Shown here: piece by piece, positions 26,101-34,381 of the stretch
Numbering within the stretch: the stretch's first letter is position 1
How the letters are laid out: every line of letters starts with the position of its first letter
Origin: Microbacterium commune
Lineage (GTDB): Bacteria > Actinomycetota > Actinomycetes > Actinomycetales > Microbacteriaceae
DNA: 64,000 nucleotides
Assembly: GCF_014836945.1 (NCBI RefSeq)
Contig: NZ_JACSPX010000001.1
Location: 1 to 64,000, forward strand
Direction: 5' to 3'
Notes under the pieces: model-generated
Databases searched by the model: none
The model's input: only the letters and a program-made list of their open reading frames with translations
Told to the model about the DNA's origin: nothing
Translations under genes and position numbers: made by a program

Positions 26101-26139
26101 TGGCTTCGCCCAGCCATCACCACAGAAAGCGCACACATC

Positions 26140-26421
26140 GTGAGCACCGTTCTGCTGACCGATCACCGGCAGCTGTCCACATCCATCCACCCACCGGATA
26201 CCGAGGGTCGTCAGACCATCAGCATCCCCGACCGAGACGGTCTGCAGCGCCTGACGGCGGCCGACCGGCTCTCCTTCCGAATCGGACTCTGGCTGCTGAC
26301 GCGCAGCACTCGGGTCCGTGCGACCGCCCCCTCCGCGATCCCGGATCTCGACCGCCGGCCGATCCGCGAGACCGAGGCGATCAACCTGCTGGTCTGGGGC
26401 CTGCAGCGCAACATCCTCTGA
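26140..26421 (+). CDS. 93-aa protein of unknown function
   Basis: GTG 26140 opens a 93-aa frame beginning with STVLLTDHRQLSTSIHPP. The central part, LQRLTAADRLSFRIGLWLL, is an amphipathic to hydrophobic helix; the C-terminus reads INLLVWGLQRNIL. It has no signal peptide and I recognise no named family. The stop lies 10 bp before the first double-GNAT gene, so it belongs to that operon. The ribosome site is weak (AGAAAG, about 11 nt upstream), so the start is uncertain. Confidence 0.55.
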   Translation: MSTVLLTDHRQLSTSIHPPDTEGRQTISIPDRDGLQRLTAADRLSFRIGLWLLTRSTRVRATAPSAIPDLDRRPIRETEAINLLVWGLQRNIL

Positions 26422-26431
26422 AAGGCCGATG

Positions 26432-27517
26432 ATGAGCATCTCCCTTCCCGCCGGTGCGACCCTGCGTCCGCTCGAGCTCTCCGCCCGAGCGGACGCGGGG
26501 CCGTCCCCCGCAGTGCGTGCCTACGCAGCCGTGCGCAACGAGCTGCTCATCGAGACCACCGGTCGCGATGACGACTGCCTCACCGCGTCCGAACTGCTCT
26601 CGATGCTCTCCCCCACTCCCGACCGCGACCGACGTCACTGGACGATCGAACTCGACGGCGACGCTGTCGGGCGCTGCGCGCTCGACATCCTGCGCGACGA
26701 CGGCGGTGAGACCGGATTCGTGACCGTCGCTCTGCTCCGCCGCGCACGGGGCCGGGGTATCTGCCCGGCCGCATACGCTGTGATCGAGCAGGCGGCTCGC
26801 GATGCGGGGGTGCGCAAGCTGCTCAACTGGTCGGAGCACCACGACGAGGCGACGCCGCTGCCGAGGATCGACTCGCCGACCGGTGCCGGGTCCGCTCCCC
26901 TCGACCGCACCGCGCGCTTCCTGCAGCGCACCGGCTTCCGGCTGGAGCAGGTCGAACGCGGGAGCGCGCTGATCTGGGCCGAGAGCGCCGCAGCGCGTCT
27001 GGGCGATCTGCGCGACGATGCCGCGGCGCACGCCCCTGACTACCGTGTCGTGCAGTGGGCGATGCCGACGCCGGACGAGTATGTCGACGGCTACGCCTGG
27101 ATGAAGTCGCGCATGTCGACCGACGTACCCGATGCGCAGCTCGGCATGCCGGAGGAGATCTGGGACGCCGATCGCCTGCGCCGAGAGGAGTCGCGACTGA
27201 CGCAGCGCGGCTGGACGCTTCTCGTCACCGCGGCGCAGCACGTCGCCACCGGGGAGCTCTGCGCATTCAACGAGCTCGCCATCGGGCAGGACGATTCCGC
27301 GGGCACGCACCACCTCGTGCTCGCCGAGCATCGCGGACACCGACTCGGGATGCTCGTGAAGACGGCTGGCCTGCTCGCCTGGCGCGACCGGCATCCGCTC
27401 TCGCCCCGGGTCACCACATGGAACGCCGAGGAGAACCGGCCGATGCTCTCCATCAACGAAGCCATCGGCTTCGCCCCGATCGCCTACGAGGGCGCCTGGA
27501 GGAAGGACCTCGCATGA
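26432..27517 (+). CDS. Tandem-domain GNAT acetyltransferase (first of two paralogues)
   Basis: A 361-aa protein with two GNAT-type halves. The N-terminal half is divergent, with FVTVALLRRARGRGICPAAYAVIEQAA as its likely acetyl-CoA loop. The C-terminal half is well conserved: LVLAEHRGHRLGMLVKTAGL, then TTWNAEENRPMLSINEAIGFAP. The acetyl acceptor is unknown; a two-domain layout also occurs in mycothiol synthase, but the motifs differ. ATG 26432 is chosen with AAAGG 6 nt upstream; ATG 26429 is adjacent. It overlaps the next gene by 4 nt and shares its C-terminal domain motifs. Confidence 0.82.
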   Translation: MSISLPAGATLRPLELSARADAGPSPAVRAYAAVRNELLIETTGRDDDCLTASELLSMLSPTPDRDRRHWTIELDGDAVGRCALDILRDDGGETGFVTVALLRRARGRGICPAAYAVIEQAARDAGVRKLLNWSEHHDEATPLPRIDSPTGAGSAPLDRTARFLQRTGFRLEQVERGSALIWAESAAARLGDLRDDAAAHAPDYRVVQWAMPTPDEYVDGYAWMKSRMSTDVPDAQLGMPEEIWDADRLRREESRLTQRGWTLLVTAAQHVATGELCAFNELAIGQDDSAGTHHLVLAEHRGHRLGMLVKTAGLLAWRDRHPLSPRVTTWNAEENRPMLSINEAIGFAPIAYEGAWRKDLA

Positions 27518-28611
27518 GCACGACGACGCCGACCGGCACTGCCGCACTGTACATCACCGCACTGACCGTTCCGGAGGCGCTGGACGCTCCCGACGCGGCG
27601 GACTTCCACACCTTCGTCGCGCTGAACAACGCCATCTGCCTCAGCGACACGGGATTGCACGACCTGGGTACCACTGCGGAGGAGATGCTGCCGCACTGGC
27701 GTGCGACGACCGACTACGTGCAGCGGACGCTGCTCGCCCGCGAGAACGGCGAGATCGTCGGCGCGGTGACCGTCACCCACGCCACCGCCGAGCCCACGAG
27801 CGCCGAGATCGACCTGATGGTCATGCCCGCGAACTGGGGGCGCGGCATCGAGCGGGCTCTGCTCTCCGCTGCGGAGAAGGAGGTGCGCGCGCTCGGCCGC
27901 AAGGTCATCCAGACCTGGACGCTGCACCGCCCCGATCCCGGCGACGCTCCGCTGGTTCCGAGGACCGGATGGGGGCGGGTGTCGCGCACCCCGCTCGCAC
28001 AGCTGCTCGTCGATGACGGCTTCACCCTGGAGCAGGTGGAGCGCAACAGCGCCTTCGATCTGCAGGGTGATCCGGCGCCGATCGAGAGGATGCTCGCCGA
28101 CGCGCTCGCCGTCGCCGGCGCCGAGTACCGGCTGGTCGAGTGGAGCGTACCCACCCCGCCCGAGCTGCGCGCGGGATACGCCTGGGCGCTGTCGCGCATG
28201 TCGACCGACGCCCCCAGCGGAGACCTCGAGGTGGACGAGGAGATCTGGGACGTCGATCGGATCGCGCGGCGCGACGCACGGTTCGTCGAGGGCGGCCAGA
28301 CCGTCTCGGTCGCCGCCGTCGAGCACGTGCCGACCGGAACACTCGCCGCGTTCAACGAGCTCGTGACCGGCACCGATCCGGAGGGCGTCACGCACCAGTA
28401 CTGCACGCTGGTGCTCAAGGAGCACCGCGGACACCGACTGGGGCAGATCGTGAAGTGCGCCAACATCCTGCGCTGGCGCGGCATCGCCCCGGGCTCGCCG
28501 CGGATCACCACGTTCAACGCGGAGGAGAACCGGCCGATGCTCGACATCAACGAGGCGATGGGCTTCGTGCCCGCCTCGTATGCAGGCGCCTGGCAGAAGA
28601 AGCTGGCCTGA
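27514..28611 (+). CDS. Tandem-domain GNAT acetyltransferase (second of two paralogues)
   Basis: A 365-aa double-GNAT protein. The N-terminal domain has EIDLMVMPANWGRGIERALLSAAE, a nearly normal acetyl-CoA loop. The C-terminal domain repeats the motifs of the preceding gene: WALSRMSTDAP, EEIWDVDRI, LVLKEHRGHRLGQIVKCAN and TFNAEENRPMLDINEAMGFVP. The two proteins therefore come from a tandem duplication followed by divergence, mostly of the N-terminal half. The start ATG 27514 overlaps the previous stop (ATGA), and the stop overlaps the next ATG by one base. Substrate unknown. Confidence 0.85.
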   Translation: MSTTTPTGTAALYITALTVPEALDAPDAADFHTFVALNNAICLSDTGLHDLGTTAEEMLPHWRATTDYVQRTLLARENGEIVGAVTVTHATAEPTSAEIDLMVMPANWGRGIERALLSAAEKEVRALGRKVIQTWTLHRPDPGDAPLVPRTGWGRVSRTPLAQLLVDDGFTLEQVERNSAFDLQGDPAPIERMLADALAVAGAEYRLVEWSVPTPPELRAGYAWALSRMSTDAPSGDLEVDEEIWDVDRIARRDARFVEGGQTVSVAAVEHVPTGTLAAFNELVTGTDPEGVTHQYCTLVLKEHRGHRLGQIVKCANILRWRGIAPGSPRITTFNAEENRPMLDINEAMGFVPASYAGAWQKKLA

Positions 28612-29129
28612 TGATCCTGCGCACAAGACGTCTCGACCTGCGTGAACTGACCGACGACGACCTGCCGGCGCTTCGCGCCATCCTGCAGGACGGCGACACC
28701 ATGACCGCCTACGAAGGCGCGTTCGACGAGCAGATGGTGCGGTCCTGGCTCAGCCGGATGCGCGAGCGCTACCGCGACGACGGGTTCGGGCTCTGGGCGG
28801 TGGTGCTTCGCGAATCCGGACAGATGATCGGCCAGTGCGGACTGACCAGGCAGCACATCCTCGACGAGGACGTGATCGAGGTCGGCTACCTCTTCGATCG
28901 CGCGCACTGGCGGCGCGGGTACGCCACCGAGGCGGCGGCCGGGTGCCGTGACCATGCGTTCACGGCCCTCGGTGCTGACCGCGTGTGGGCGCAGGTGCGC
29001 GACACGAACATCGCCTCGATGAACGTCGCGATCCGGCTGGGAATGACGGTGCGGGGACGCTTCATCAAGCACTACCGGGGTGTGGACATGCCCCACCTGG
29101 CGTTCGCGATCGACCGTCCGGCCGAGTGA
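28611..29129 (+). CDS. RimJ/RimL-type GNAT acetyltransferase
   Basis: A 172-aa single-domain GNAT of the RimJ/RimL group (Pfam Acetyltransf_3 type). It starts ILRTRRLDLRELTDDDLPAL. The acetyl-CoA region is EVGYLFDRAHWRRGYATEAAAG, followed by NIASMNVAIRLGMTVRGRF. Members acetylate protein N-termini or small amines; the target here is unknown. It is the last gene of the operon, its ATG sharing one base with the previous stop, and it converges on mutM 9 bp away. Confidence 0.88.
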   Translation: MILRTRRLDLRELTDDDLPALRAILQDGDTMTAYEGAFDEQMVRSWLSRMRERYRDDGFGLWAVVLRESGQMIGQCGLTRQHILDEDVIEVGYLFDRAHWRRGYATEAAAGCRDHAFTALGADRVWAQVRDTNIASMNVAIRLGMTVRGRFIKHYRGVDMPHLAFAIDRPAE

Positions 29130-29138
29130 CCGTCGGGC

Positions 29139-30041
29139 TCAGCGCCTGCGCTGGCAGCGCGGGCAGTAGTGACTGGAGCGGTTCATGAACGCCTCGCGGC
29201 GGATGGGGCCGCCGCAGCGCGGGCACGGCTTACCGCCGCGACCGTAGGCGTTCAAGGAGTGCGCAAAATACCCCGCCTGGCCGTTCACGTTCACGTACTG
29301 CGCATCGAAGCTCGTTCCGCCCTCGGCCAGCGCCTTCTCGAGCACGAGACGGACCTCGGCGAACAGCCGGCGCAGCGCCTGCACCGACAGGGCGGTGCCG
29401 TGCGTCTCGGGGTGGATGCGCGCTGCCCACAGCGACTCGTCGGCGTAGATGTTGCCGATCCCGCTGACCAGCGACTGGTCGAGCAGGATGCGCTTGATCG
29501 CGCTGGATCGGCGGCGGATGCGGGTGATCACGTCCCGCTCGTCGAACGCGGGATCGAGCGGATCGCGGGCGATGTGAGCCACCTGCGATGGCACGAGTGG
29601 GTCCGCCGTGCCGTAGCCGCCCGGGGCGGCATCCGGGGTGGGCAGCAGCGCGTCGACGGCCAGCGAGCCGAACGTGCGCTGATCGGCGAAGACGACGGCG
29701 AGCACGCCATGACGGGCGTGCTCGACGCGCAGTCGCACGCGCTCGTGCCGCTCGAGCGGGGTATCCGGATCGCGCAGCAGCATCTGCCCGCTCATCCCGA
29801 GATGCGCGACGAGGGCCTCCGGCTCCCCCGCACGCTCGTCGAGCGGCAGCCAGAGGAACTTGCCGCGCCGGGCGGCGGCGCGCACCTCACGTCCTTCCAG
29901 ACGGCCCACGAAGTCGGCGGCGTCGCGTGGATGCCGGGTGAGAGCACGCTCATCGAGGACGTCGACCGAGAGCACGCGCGCTCCGGTGACCGCGGGCGCC
30001 AGCCCGTGACGGACGACCTCGACCTCGGGGAGCTCGGGCAC
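29139..30041 (-). CDS. mutM: Formamidopyrimidine-DNA glycosylase
   Basis: A 300-aa Fpg/MutM that excises 8-oxoguanine and formamidopyrimidines and cleaves the abasic site. The catalytic N-terminus is MPELPEVEVVRHGL (Pro2, Glu3). The helix-two-turn-helix region is LLDQSLVSGIGNIYADESLW. The C-terminal zinc finger is CPRCGG ... HYCPRCQ. It is the last gene of the minus-strand run coaD-yceD-rpmF-rnc-mutM, 6 bp after rnc. Confidence 0.96.
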   Translation of the reverse strand: MPELPEVEVVRHGLAPAVTGARVLSVDVLDERALTRHPRDAADFVGRLEGREVRAAARRGKFLWLPLDERAGEPEALVAHLGMSGQMLLRDPDTPLERHERVRLRVEHARHGVLAVVFADQRTFGSLAVDALLPTPDAAPGGYGTADPLVPSQVAHIARDPLDPAFDERDVITRIRRRSSAIKRILLDQSLVSGIGNIYADESLWAARIHPETHGTALSVQALRRLFAEVRLVLEKALAEGGTSFDAQYVNVNGQAGYFAHSLNAYGRGGKPCPRCGGPIRREAFMNRSSHYCPRCQRRR

Positions 30042-30047
30042 GCGGGA

Positions 30048-30740
30048 TCAGACCCGGTCGCTGAGCAGTCGCCACGCCGTGAGCGCGGCTGCCATCTCGG
30101 CGGTCTTCTTGCTCGTGCCGACGCCGTCGCATGCCACCTCGCCGACCCGCACGGTCGCCGTGAAGACGCGATTGTGGTCGGGGCCGGCCGACTCGATGGC
30201 GTACACGGGCGGAGGCGATCCGAGACGGGCGGCCAGCTCCTGCAGGCTCGTCTTCGGATCCATCGCCGCGCCGTAGCGCTCGGGGTCGGCGAGCAGCGGC
30301 TCGGTCAGCCGCAGCACCAGCTCGGTCGCGGCATCCGGGCCGGCAGACAGGAACGTCGCCCCGAAGACGGCTTCCATCGTGTCGGCGAGGATCGAGTCCT
30401 TGTCGCGACCACCGGTCTGCTCCTCGCCCCGGCCGAGGCGGAGGTGCTCGCCCAGGCCGATAGCCCGAGCGACCTCGGCGAGGGCGACGGTCGAGACGAC
30501 GCTCGCGCGCCGCTTGGCCAACTCGCCCTCGTCGAGGTCGGGAAGCGTGGTGAAGAGCATGACGGTCACCGCGAGCCCGAGCACCGAGTCCCCGAGGAAC
30601 TCGAGCCGCTCGTTGTTCGGGATGCCGCCGTGCTCGTACGCGTAGGAACGATGCGTGAGCGCACGTTCCAGCAGCTCAGGATCGATACCGACGCCGAGCT
30701 TCTCTATCAGCGAGGCACGCCCCGTGAGAATCTCGGTCAT
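30048..30740 (-). CDS. rnc: Ribonuclease III
   Basis: A 230-aa RNase III that cuts double-stranded RNA, including rRNA precursors. The nuclease signature is [17 protein letters not shown], with the second acidic set in [12 protein letters not shown]. The dsRNA-binding domain begins about residue 155 ([20 protein letters not shown]) and ends in [22 protein letters not shown] 30740 is the natural start. It is coupled with rpmF upstream (11 bp) and mutM downstream. Confidence 0.96.
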   Translation of the reverse strand: MTEILTGRASLIEKLGVGIDPELLERALTHRSYAYEHGGIPNNERLEFLGDSVLGLAVTVMLFTTLPDLDEGELAKRRASVVSTVALAEVARAIGLGEHLRLGRGEEQTGGRDKDSILADTMEAVFGATFLSAGPDAATELVLRLTEPLLADPERYGAAMDPKTSLQELAARLGSPPPVYAIESAGPDHNRVFTATVRVGEVACDGVGTSKKTAEMAAALTAWRLLSDRV

Positions 30741-30751
30741 GACCGATCCGA

Positions 30752-30961
30752 TCAGATGTCTGCGACCTTGCGGCCCTTGTACTCGAGGAACAGCTCGGTG
30801 CCCTGCGAGTCGGTGACGACCTTCGCCTGGTGCGGGCGGCTGTAGACGACCTTGCCGTTCTCGACGGTCTTGACCAGCGCGGGAGCCTCGGCCTTCCACT
30901 GCGCGCGGCGCGAGCGGGTGTTCGAACGGGAGACCTTGCGCTTCGGGGGGTTACCAGCCAT
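30752..30961 (-). CDS. rpmF: 50S ribosomal protein L32
   Basis: A 69-aa L32. It starts [22 protein letters not shown], with the basic N-terminal arm that inserts into rRNA. It lacks the four zinc-binding Cys found in other L32 versions, so it is the zinc-independent type. It lies 2 bp after yceD, the standard yceD-rpmF pair. Confidence 0.95.
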   Translation of the reverse strand: MAGNPPKRKVSRSNTRSRRAQWKAEAPALVKTVENGKVVYSRPHQAKVVTDSQGTELFLEYKGRKVADI

Positions 30962-30963
30962 GA

Positions 30964-31524
30964 CTAGCTCTCTTCTTTCTCGGCGGCGTGGCTCTCTGCC
31001 GCGCCGTCCTGGTCTGTGATCTGTCGGAGCGCGCTCCACCGAGGATCGATGGGAGCAGGGCTCTCTGCACCGGCGCTCTCGGTCAGCCTCTCGCCCGTGT
31101 TCGGGTCGAGACCCGGGCAGTCCGGCTGACACACCGGCTGGAATGGAAGCGACAACACGATCGCATCCCTGACCAGAGTTTCAAGATCCACGTGGTCGTC
31201 TTGAACTTCGAAGTCAGTTTCTTCCTCACCAGGATACGCGAAAAGCTCCTGGAACTCGACTTCGACAGGCGCAGAGATCTCGGTGAGGCACCGGCCGCAC
31301 TCTCCGGAGTAGTCCGCGTCGGCCGTTCCCGACACGAGGATCCCCTCGTGCACCGACTCGAGACGCACGTCGAGGTCGAGCGTCTCGCCGGCTTCGACCG
31401 AGACGATGCCCTCACCCCACTTCTCGCGGAGGGTCACTTCGAAGCGGTGCTCTCGCATCTCGCCCGGCTTGCGGACGATGTCGCGGACAGGGAGGAAGAA
31501 GGGGCCGTTGACTCGGGATTTCAC
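30964..31524 (-). CDS. yceD: YceD/DUF177 family protein
   Basis: A 186-aa DUF177 protein. Family members are linked to 23S rRNA accumulation and are nearly always encoded upstream of rpmF. The motif ECGRCLTEISAPVEVEFQELFAYP and the later Cys pair CQPDCPGL could bind metal. The C-terminus is acidic and low in complexity. ATG 31524 gives the normal start. Confidence 0.9.
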   Translation of the reverse strand: MKSRVNGPFFLPVRDIVRKPGEMREHRFEVTLREKWGEGIVSVEAGETLDLDVRLESVHEGILVSGTADADYSGECGRCLTEISAPVEVEFQELFAYPGEEETDFEVQDDHVDLETLVRDAIVLSLPFQPVCQPDCPGLDPNTGERLTESAGAESPAPIDPRWSALRQITDQDGAAESHAAEKEES

Positions 31525-31567
31525 CCCGCCATGCTACCCGCCGCCACGTGGACGCGGGCCGAACGGC

Positions 31568-32065
31568 TCAGAGCCCGCGTGCTCCGGTGTCGAGGAACGA
31601 GGCGACGACGGGCGGCACGAACGGCGAGACATCGCCGCCGAGGGCCGCGACCTGACGCACCAGCGAGCTCGAGACCATCGCGTGCGCCGGATCGGGCAGC
31701 AGGAAGACCGTCTCGATGTCGGCCAGGTGACGGTTGACGATCGCCATCGGCGACTCGTAGGCGACATCGACCTGCGATCGGATGCCCTTGACCAGCACAC
31801 CCGCATCGACATCGCGCGCGTAGTCGACGAGCAGGCCCATGCTCCACGACCCCACGATGACATGCCCGTCGATGCCGGCCTCGCCGATCGACTGCTCGAG
31901 CAGACTGAGGCGCTGCGCGATCGGCAGCATCGCCTCTTTGCCAGGGTTGTGCACGACCAGCACGTGCAGCTCATCGTAGAGACGCGCAGCCCGCGAGATC
32001 ACGTCGAGGTGCCCGAGCGTGGGCGGGTCGAACGATCCGGGAACGACGGCGATCCGAGAATTCAC
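31568..32065 (-). CDS. coaD: Phosphopantetheine adenylyltransferase
   Basis: A 165-aa CoaD that makes dephospho-CoA from 4'-phosphopantetheine and ATP. Motifs are [16 protein letters not shown] (nucleotidyltransferase HxGH), [24 protein letters not shown] and [15 protein letters not shown]. The start codon is GTG 32065. The GGAG that can serve as its ribosome site lies inside a 32-bp tandem repeat. Confidence 0.95.
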   Translation of the reverse strand: MNSRIAVVPGSFDPPTLGHLDVISRAARLYDELHVLVVHNPGKEAMLPIAQRLSLLEQSIGEAGIDGHVIVGSWSMGLLVDYARDVDAGVLVKGIRSQVDVAYESPMAIVNRHLADIETVFLLPDPAHAMVSSSLVRQVAALGGDVSPFVPPVVASFLDTGARGL

Positions 32066-32066
32066 T

Positions 32067-32130
32067 TCGACTCACTCCGTTCGCTCAGCACAGGCACGTC
32101 GACTCACTCCGTTCGCTCGGTACAAGCACG
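32067..32130. repeat. Two tandem 32-bp repeats upstream of coaD
   Basis: TCGACTCACTCCGTTCGCTC occurs at 32067-32086 and 32099-32118, each followed by a similar 12-bp tail (AGCACAGGCACG and GGTACAAGCACG). The first 20 bp of each unit are identical. The complement of the first copy supplies the GGAG before the coaD start. Similar short GAGCGAACGGAGTGAGTCGA-type repeats are, as I recall, common in Microbacterium intergenic regions. Confidence 0.75.
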
Positions 32131-32154
32131 TGCTCAGCCTATGCCACCGCACCC

Positions 32155-34326
32155 TCAGTTCTTGCTGAGCGCCGCCCGATCGGCGTCGCTCACGCGGCCG
32201 GCGATCGCGACGCGCAGACCCGGGTGCGCGACCAGCATGGGGTCGTCCTCCAGGATGCCGGCGGCGACGTCGCGCGCGTAGGCGATGAGCCCGGCATCCT
32301 TCACCACCCGAAGCAGGCGCAGCGACGACTTGACGCCCGCCTGCGCTGCCCCCAGCACGTCTCCCTCGCCGCGCAGCTCGAGATCGACCTCCGCCAGCTC
32401 GAAGCCGTCGAGCGTGGCGGCCACCGCCTCAACCCGCTCACGCGCGAGGGAACCGCCCTCCGCCTCGGTGACGAGCAGGCAGAGCCCGGGGTGCTCCCCT
32501 CGGCCGACGCGGCCGCGCAGCTGGTGCAGCTGCGACACGCCGAATCGATCGGCGTCCATGATGACCATGGTGGAGGCGTTCGGCACGTCGACACCCACCT
32601 CGATCACCGTGGTCGCGATGAGCAGGTCGATCTCGCCGCGCGCGACGGCGCGCATCACGGCATCCTTCTCCTCGGCCGGCATCTTCCCGTGCAGCACCGC
32701 ACGCCGCACGCCCCCCAGCACCGGATGCGTGGCCAGCAGCTCGTCGAGCTGCACCACCCCCCACCGAGGGCCCTTGCCCTCGACGTCGGGCGGCGGCTGG
32801 TCGTCGACCTCGACAGACTCCTTGGTGGTGTCGATCGCCGCGCAGACGGCGAAGACCTGACGCCCGTCCGCGATCTCCTCCGCAGCACGCGCCCACACCC
32901 GCTGGAACCACTCCGGATGCTCGGCCAGAGGTGCCACATGCGTGGTGATGCCGGCGCGTCCGGCGGGCATCGAGCGGATGACCGAGGTGTCGAGGTCGCC
33001 GAACACGGTCATCGCGACCGTGCGCGGGATGGGGGTCGCCGTCAGCACGATCGCGTGCGGCGCCGTGCCCTTCGCGCGCAGCATCTCACGCTGCTCGACG
33101 CCGAACCGATGCTGCTCGTCGACGACGACGAGAGCCAGGTCGGCGAAGGTCGTCTTCTCGGAGAGCAGCGCGTGCGTGCCGATCACGATGAGCGCCTGAC
33201 CGGATGCCACGCGCAGGGCGGCCTTGCGGCGTGCCGGCGCCGACATCTGCCCGGTGAGCAGGGTGGGGATGAGCTCGGCGGCCATGTCGGGGCCGAGCAT
33301 CTTCGTGATCGATCGCAGGTGCTGGGCGGCGAGAACCTCGGTGGGGGCGATGAGCGCGGCCTGTCCCCCGGATTCGGCCGTCTGCAGCATCGCACGCAGG
33401 GCGACGAGGGTCTTGCCCGAGCCCACCTCGCCCTGGATCAGGCGGTTCATCGGCCGGTCGGCGCTCAGATCGGCCGCTATCTCCGCACCGACGCGCTGCT
33501 GGTCGGGGGTCAGGGTGAAAGACAGGTGAGCGTCGAAGCGCTCGAGCAGACCGCCGGGCTGAGCGACGCGCGGCGTCGCGGTCAGCGAGCGCACCTGGAT
33601 GCGCTGCTGCAGCAGCGCGGTCTGCAGCACGAGCGCCTCGTGCATCCGCAGCGTGCGCACGGCGGGCTCGATGTCGGCTCGGCGACGAGGGCGGTGGATC
33701 GCGTCGAGCGCCTGCCGGGCGGTGAGCAGCCCCTCTCGGGTGCGGATGTCGTCGGAGAGGGGGTCGGGCACATCGCCGAGCTGGTCGAGCACGACGCCGA
33801 TCAGCTTCGCGATCTGCCAGCTCTGCATCGCAGAGGTCGCCGGGTAGATCGGGATGGGGACGTCCTGCAGAGCGTCCGCCTGACGGTAGGCGCTCTCGGT
33901 GTCGTCGAAGAGCTGGTAGTCGGGATGCGCGAACTGCACCCGGTCTTTGAACATCCCGACCTTGCCCGAGAAGATGCCGCGGCGTCCGACCGACAGCTCC
34001 TTTCTGCGCCATTCGGCCTGGCCGAGGTTCTTCGCGAAGAACGTCAGCGACATCTGGCCGACGCCGTCGCCGATGACGACCTCGAGCATGGCGCCGCGTC
34101 GATTGCGCATCTCGCGGGCCGTGGCCGAGATGACCTCGCCGACGATGGTGACGGTCTCGCCGATCGGCAGCTCGAGGATGGGCGTCAGCTCGCCGCGGTC
34201 GGCGTACCGCCGCGGATAGTGACCGAGCAGATCGGCGACGCTCGCCATCCGGAACGCCTTCTCGAGGGTCTTGGCCGTGGACGCCCCGGCGGCGGTCGTC
34301 AACGGCGTGTCGAGCTCGAAGGACAT
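32155..34326 (-). CDS. recG: ATP-dependent DNA helicase RecG
   Basis: A 723-aa superfamily 2 helicase that regresses stalled forks and processes recombination intermediates. The N-terminal wedge/OB domain covers residues about 50-150. Helicase motifs are QGEVGSGKTLVAL (Walker A), VVDEQHRFGVEQR (the DEQH box), TATPIPRT, LIATTVIEVGVDVPNASTMVI and QLRGRVGRGEHPGLCLL. TAGACT lies 6 nt before ATG 34326, so it is probably leaderless. It diverges from rsmD over 55 bp. Confidence 0.96.
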   Translation of the reverse strand: MSFELDTPLTTAAGASTAKTLEKAFRMASVADLLGHYPRRYADRGELTPILELPIGETVTIVGEVISATAREMRNRRGAMLEVVIGDGVGQMSLTFFAKNLGQAEWRRKELSVGRRGIFSGKVGMFKDRVQFAHPDYQLFDDTESAYRQADALQDVPIPIYPATSAMQSWQIAKLIGVVLDQLGDVPDPLSDDIRTREGLLTARQALDAIHRPRRRADIEPAVRTLRMHEALVLQTALLQQRIQVRSLTATPRVAQPGGLLERFDAHLSFTLTPDQQRVGAEIAADLSADRPMNRLIQGEVGSGKTLVALRAMLQTAESGGQAALIAPTEVLAAQHLRSITKMLGPDMAAELIPTLLTGQMSAPARRKAALRVASGQALIVIGTHALLSEKTTFADLALVVVDEQHRFGVEQREMLRAKGTAPHAIVLTATPIPRTVAMTVFGDLDTSVIRSMPAGRAGITTHVAPLAEHPEWFQRVWARAAEEIADGRQVFAVCAAIDTTKESVEVDDQPPPDVEGKGPRWGVVQLDELLATHPVLGGVRRAVLHGKMPAEEKDAVMRAVARGEIDLLIATTVIEVGVDVPNASTMVIMDADRFGVSQLHQLRGRVGRGEHPGLCLLVTEAEGGSLARERVEAVAATLDGFELAEVDLELRGEGDVLGAAQAGVKSSLRLLRVVKDAGLIAYARDVAAGILEDDPMLVAHPGLRVAIAGRVSDADRAALSKN

Positions 34327-34332
34327 GGTTCG

Positions 34333-34338
34333 AGTCTA
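34333..34338 (-). promoter_or_regulatory. Leaderless-type -10 element of recG
   Basis: TAGACT on the minus strand, 6 nt before ATG 34326. Confidence 0.55.
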
Positions 34339-34369
34339 GGGAGCACGGCGGACATCGTCGGCCGTGTCG

Positions 34370-34375
34370 TATCGT
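34370..34375 (+). promoter_or_regulatory. Leaderless-type -10 element of rsmD
   Basis: TATCGT, 6 nt before GTG 34382. No ribosome site precedes this GTG, which supports leaderless initiation. Confidence 0.55.
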
Positions 34376-34381
34376 GATCGG

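Noticed and set aside
26432..28611. Assigning the double-GNAT proteins as mycothiol synthase (MshD)
   Set aside because: The two-domain size fits, but the C-terminal motifs and tandem duplication do not match what I know of MshD, so they are left as unassigned GNATs.
32067..32118. Two repeats as a CRISPR fragment
   Set aside because: Only two units are present, directly tandem with a 12-bp variable tail, and no cas genes are near.
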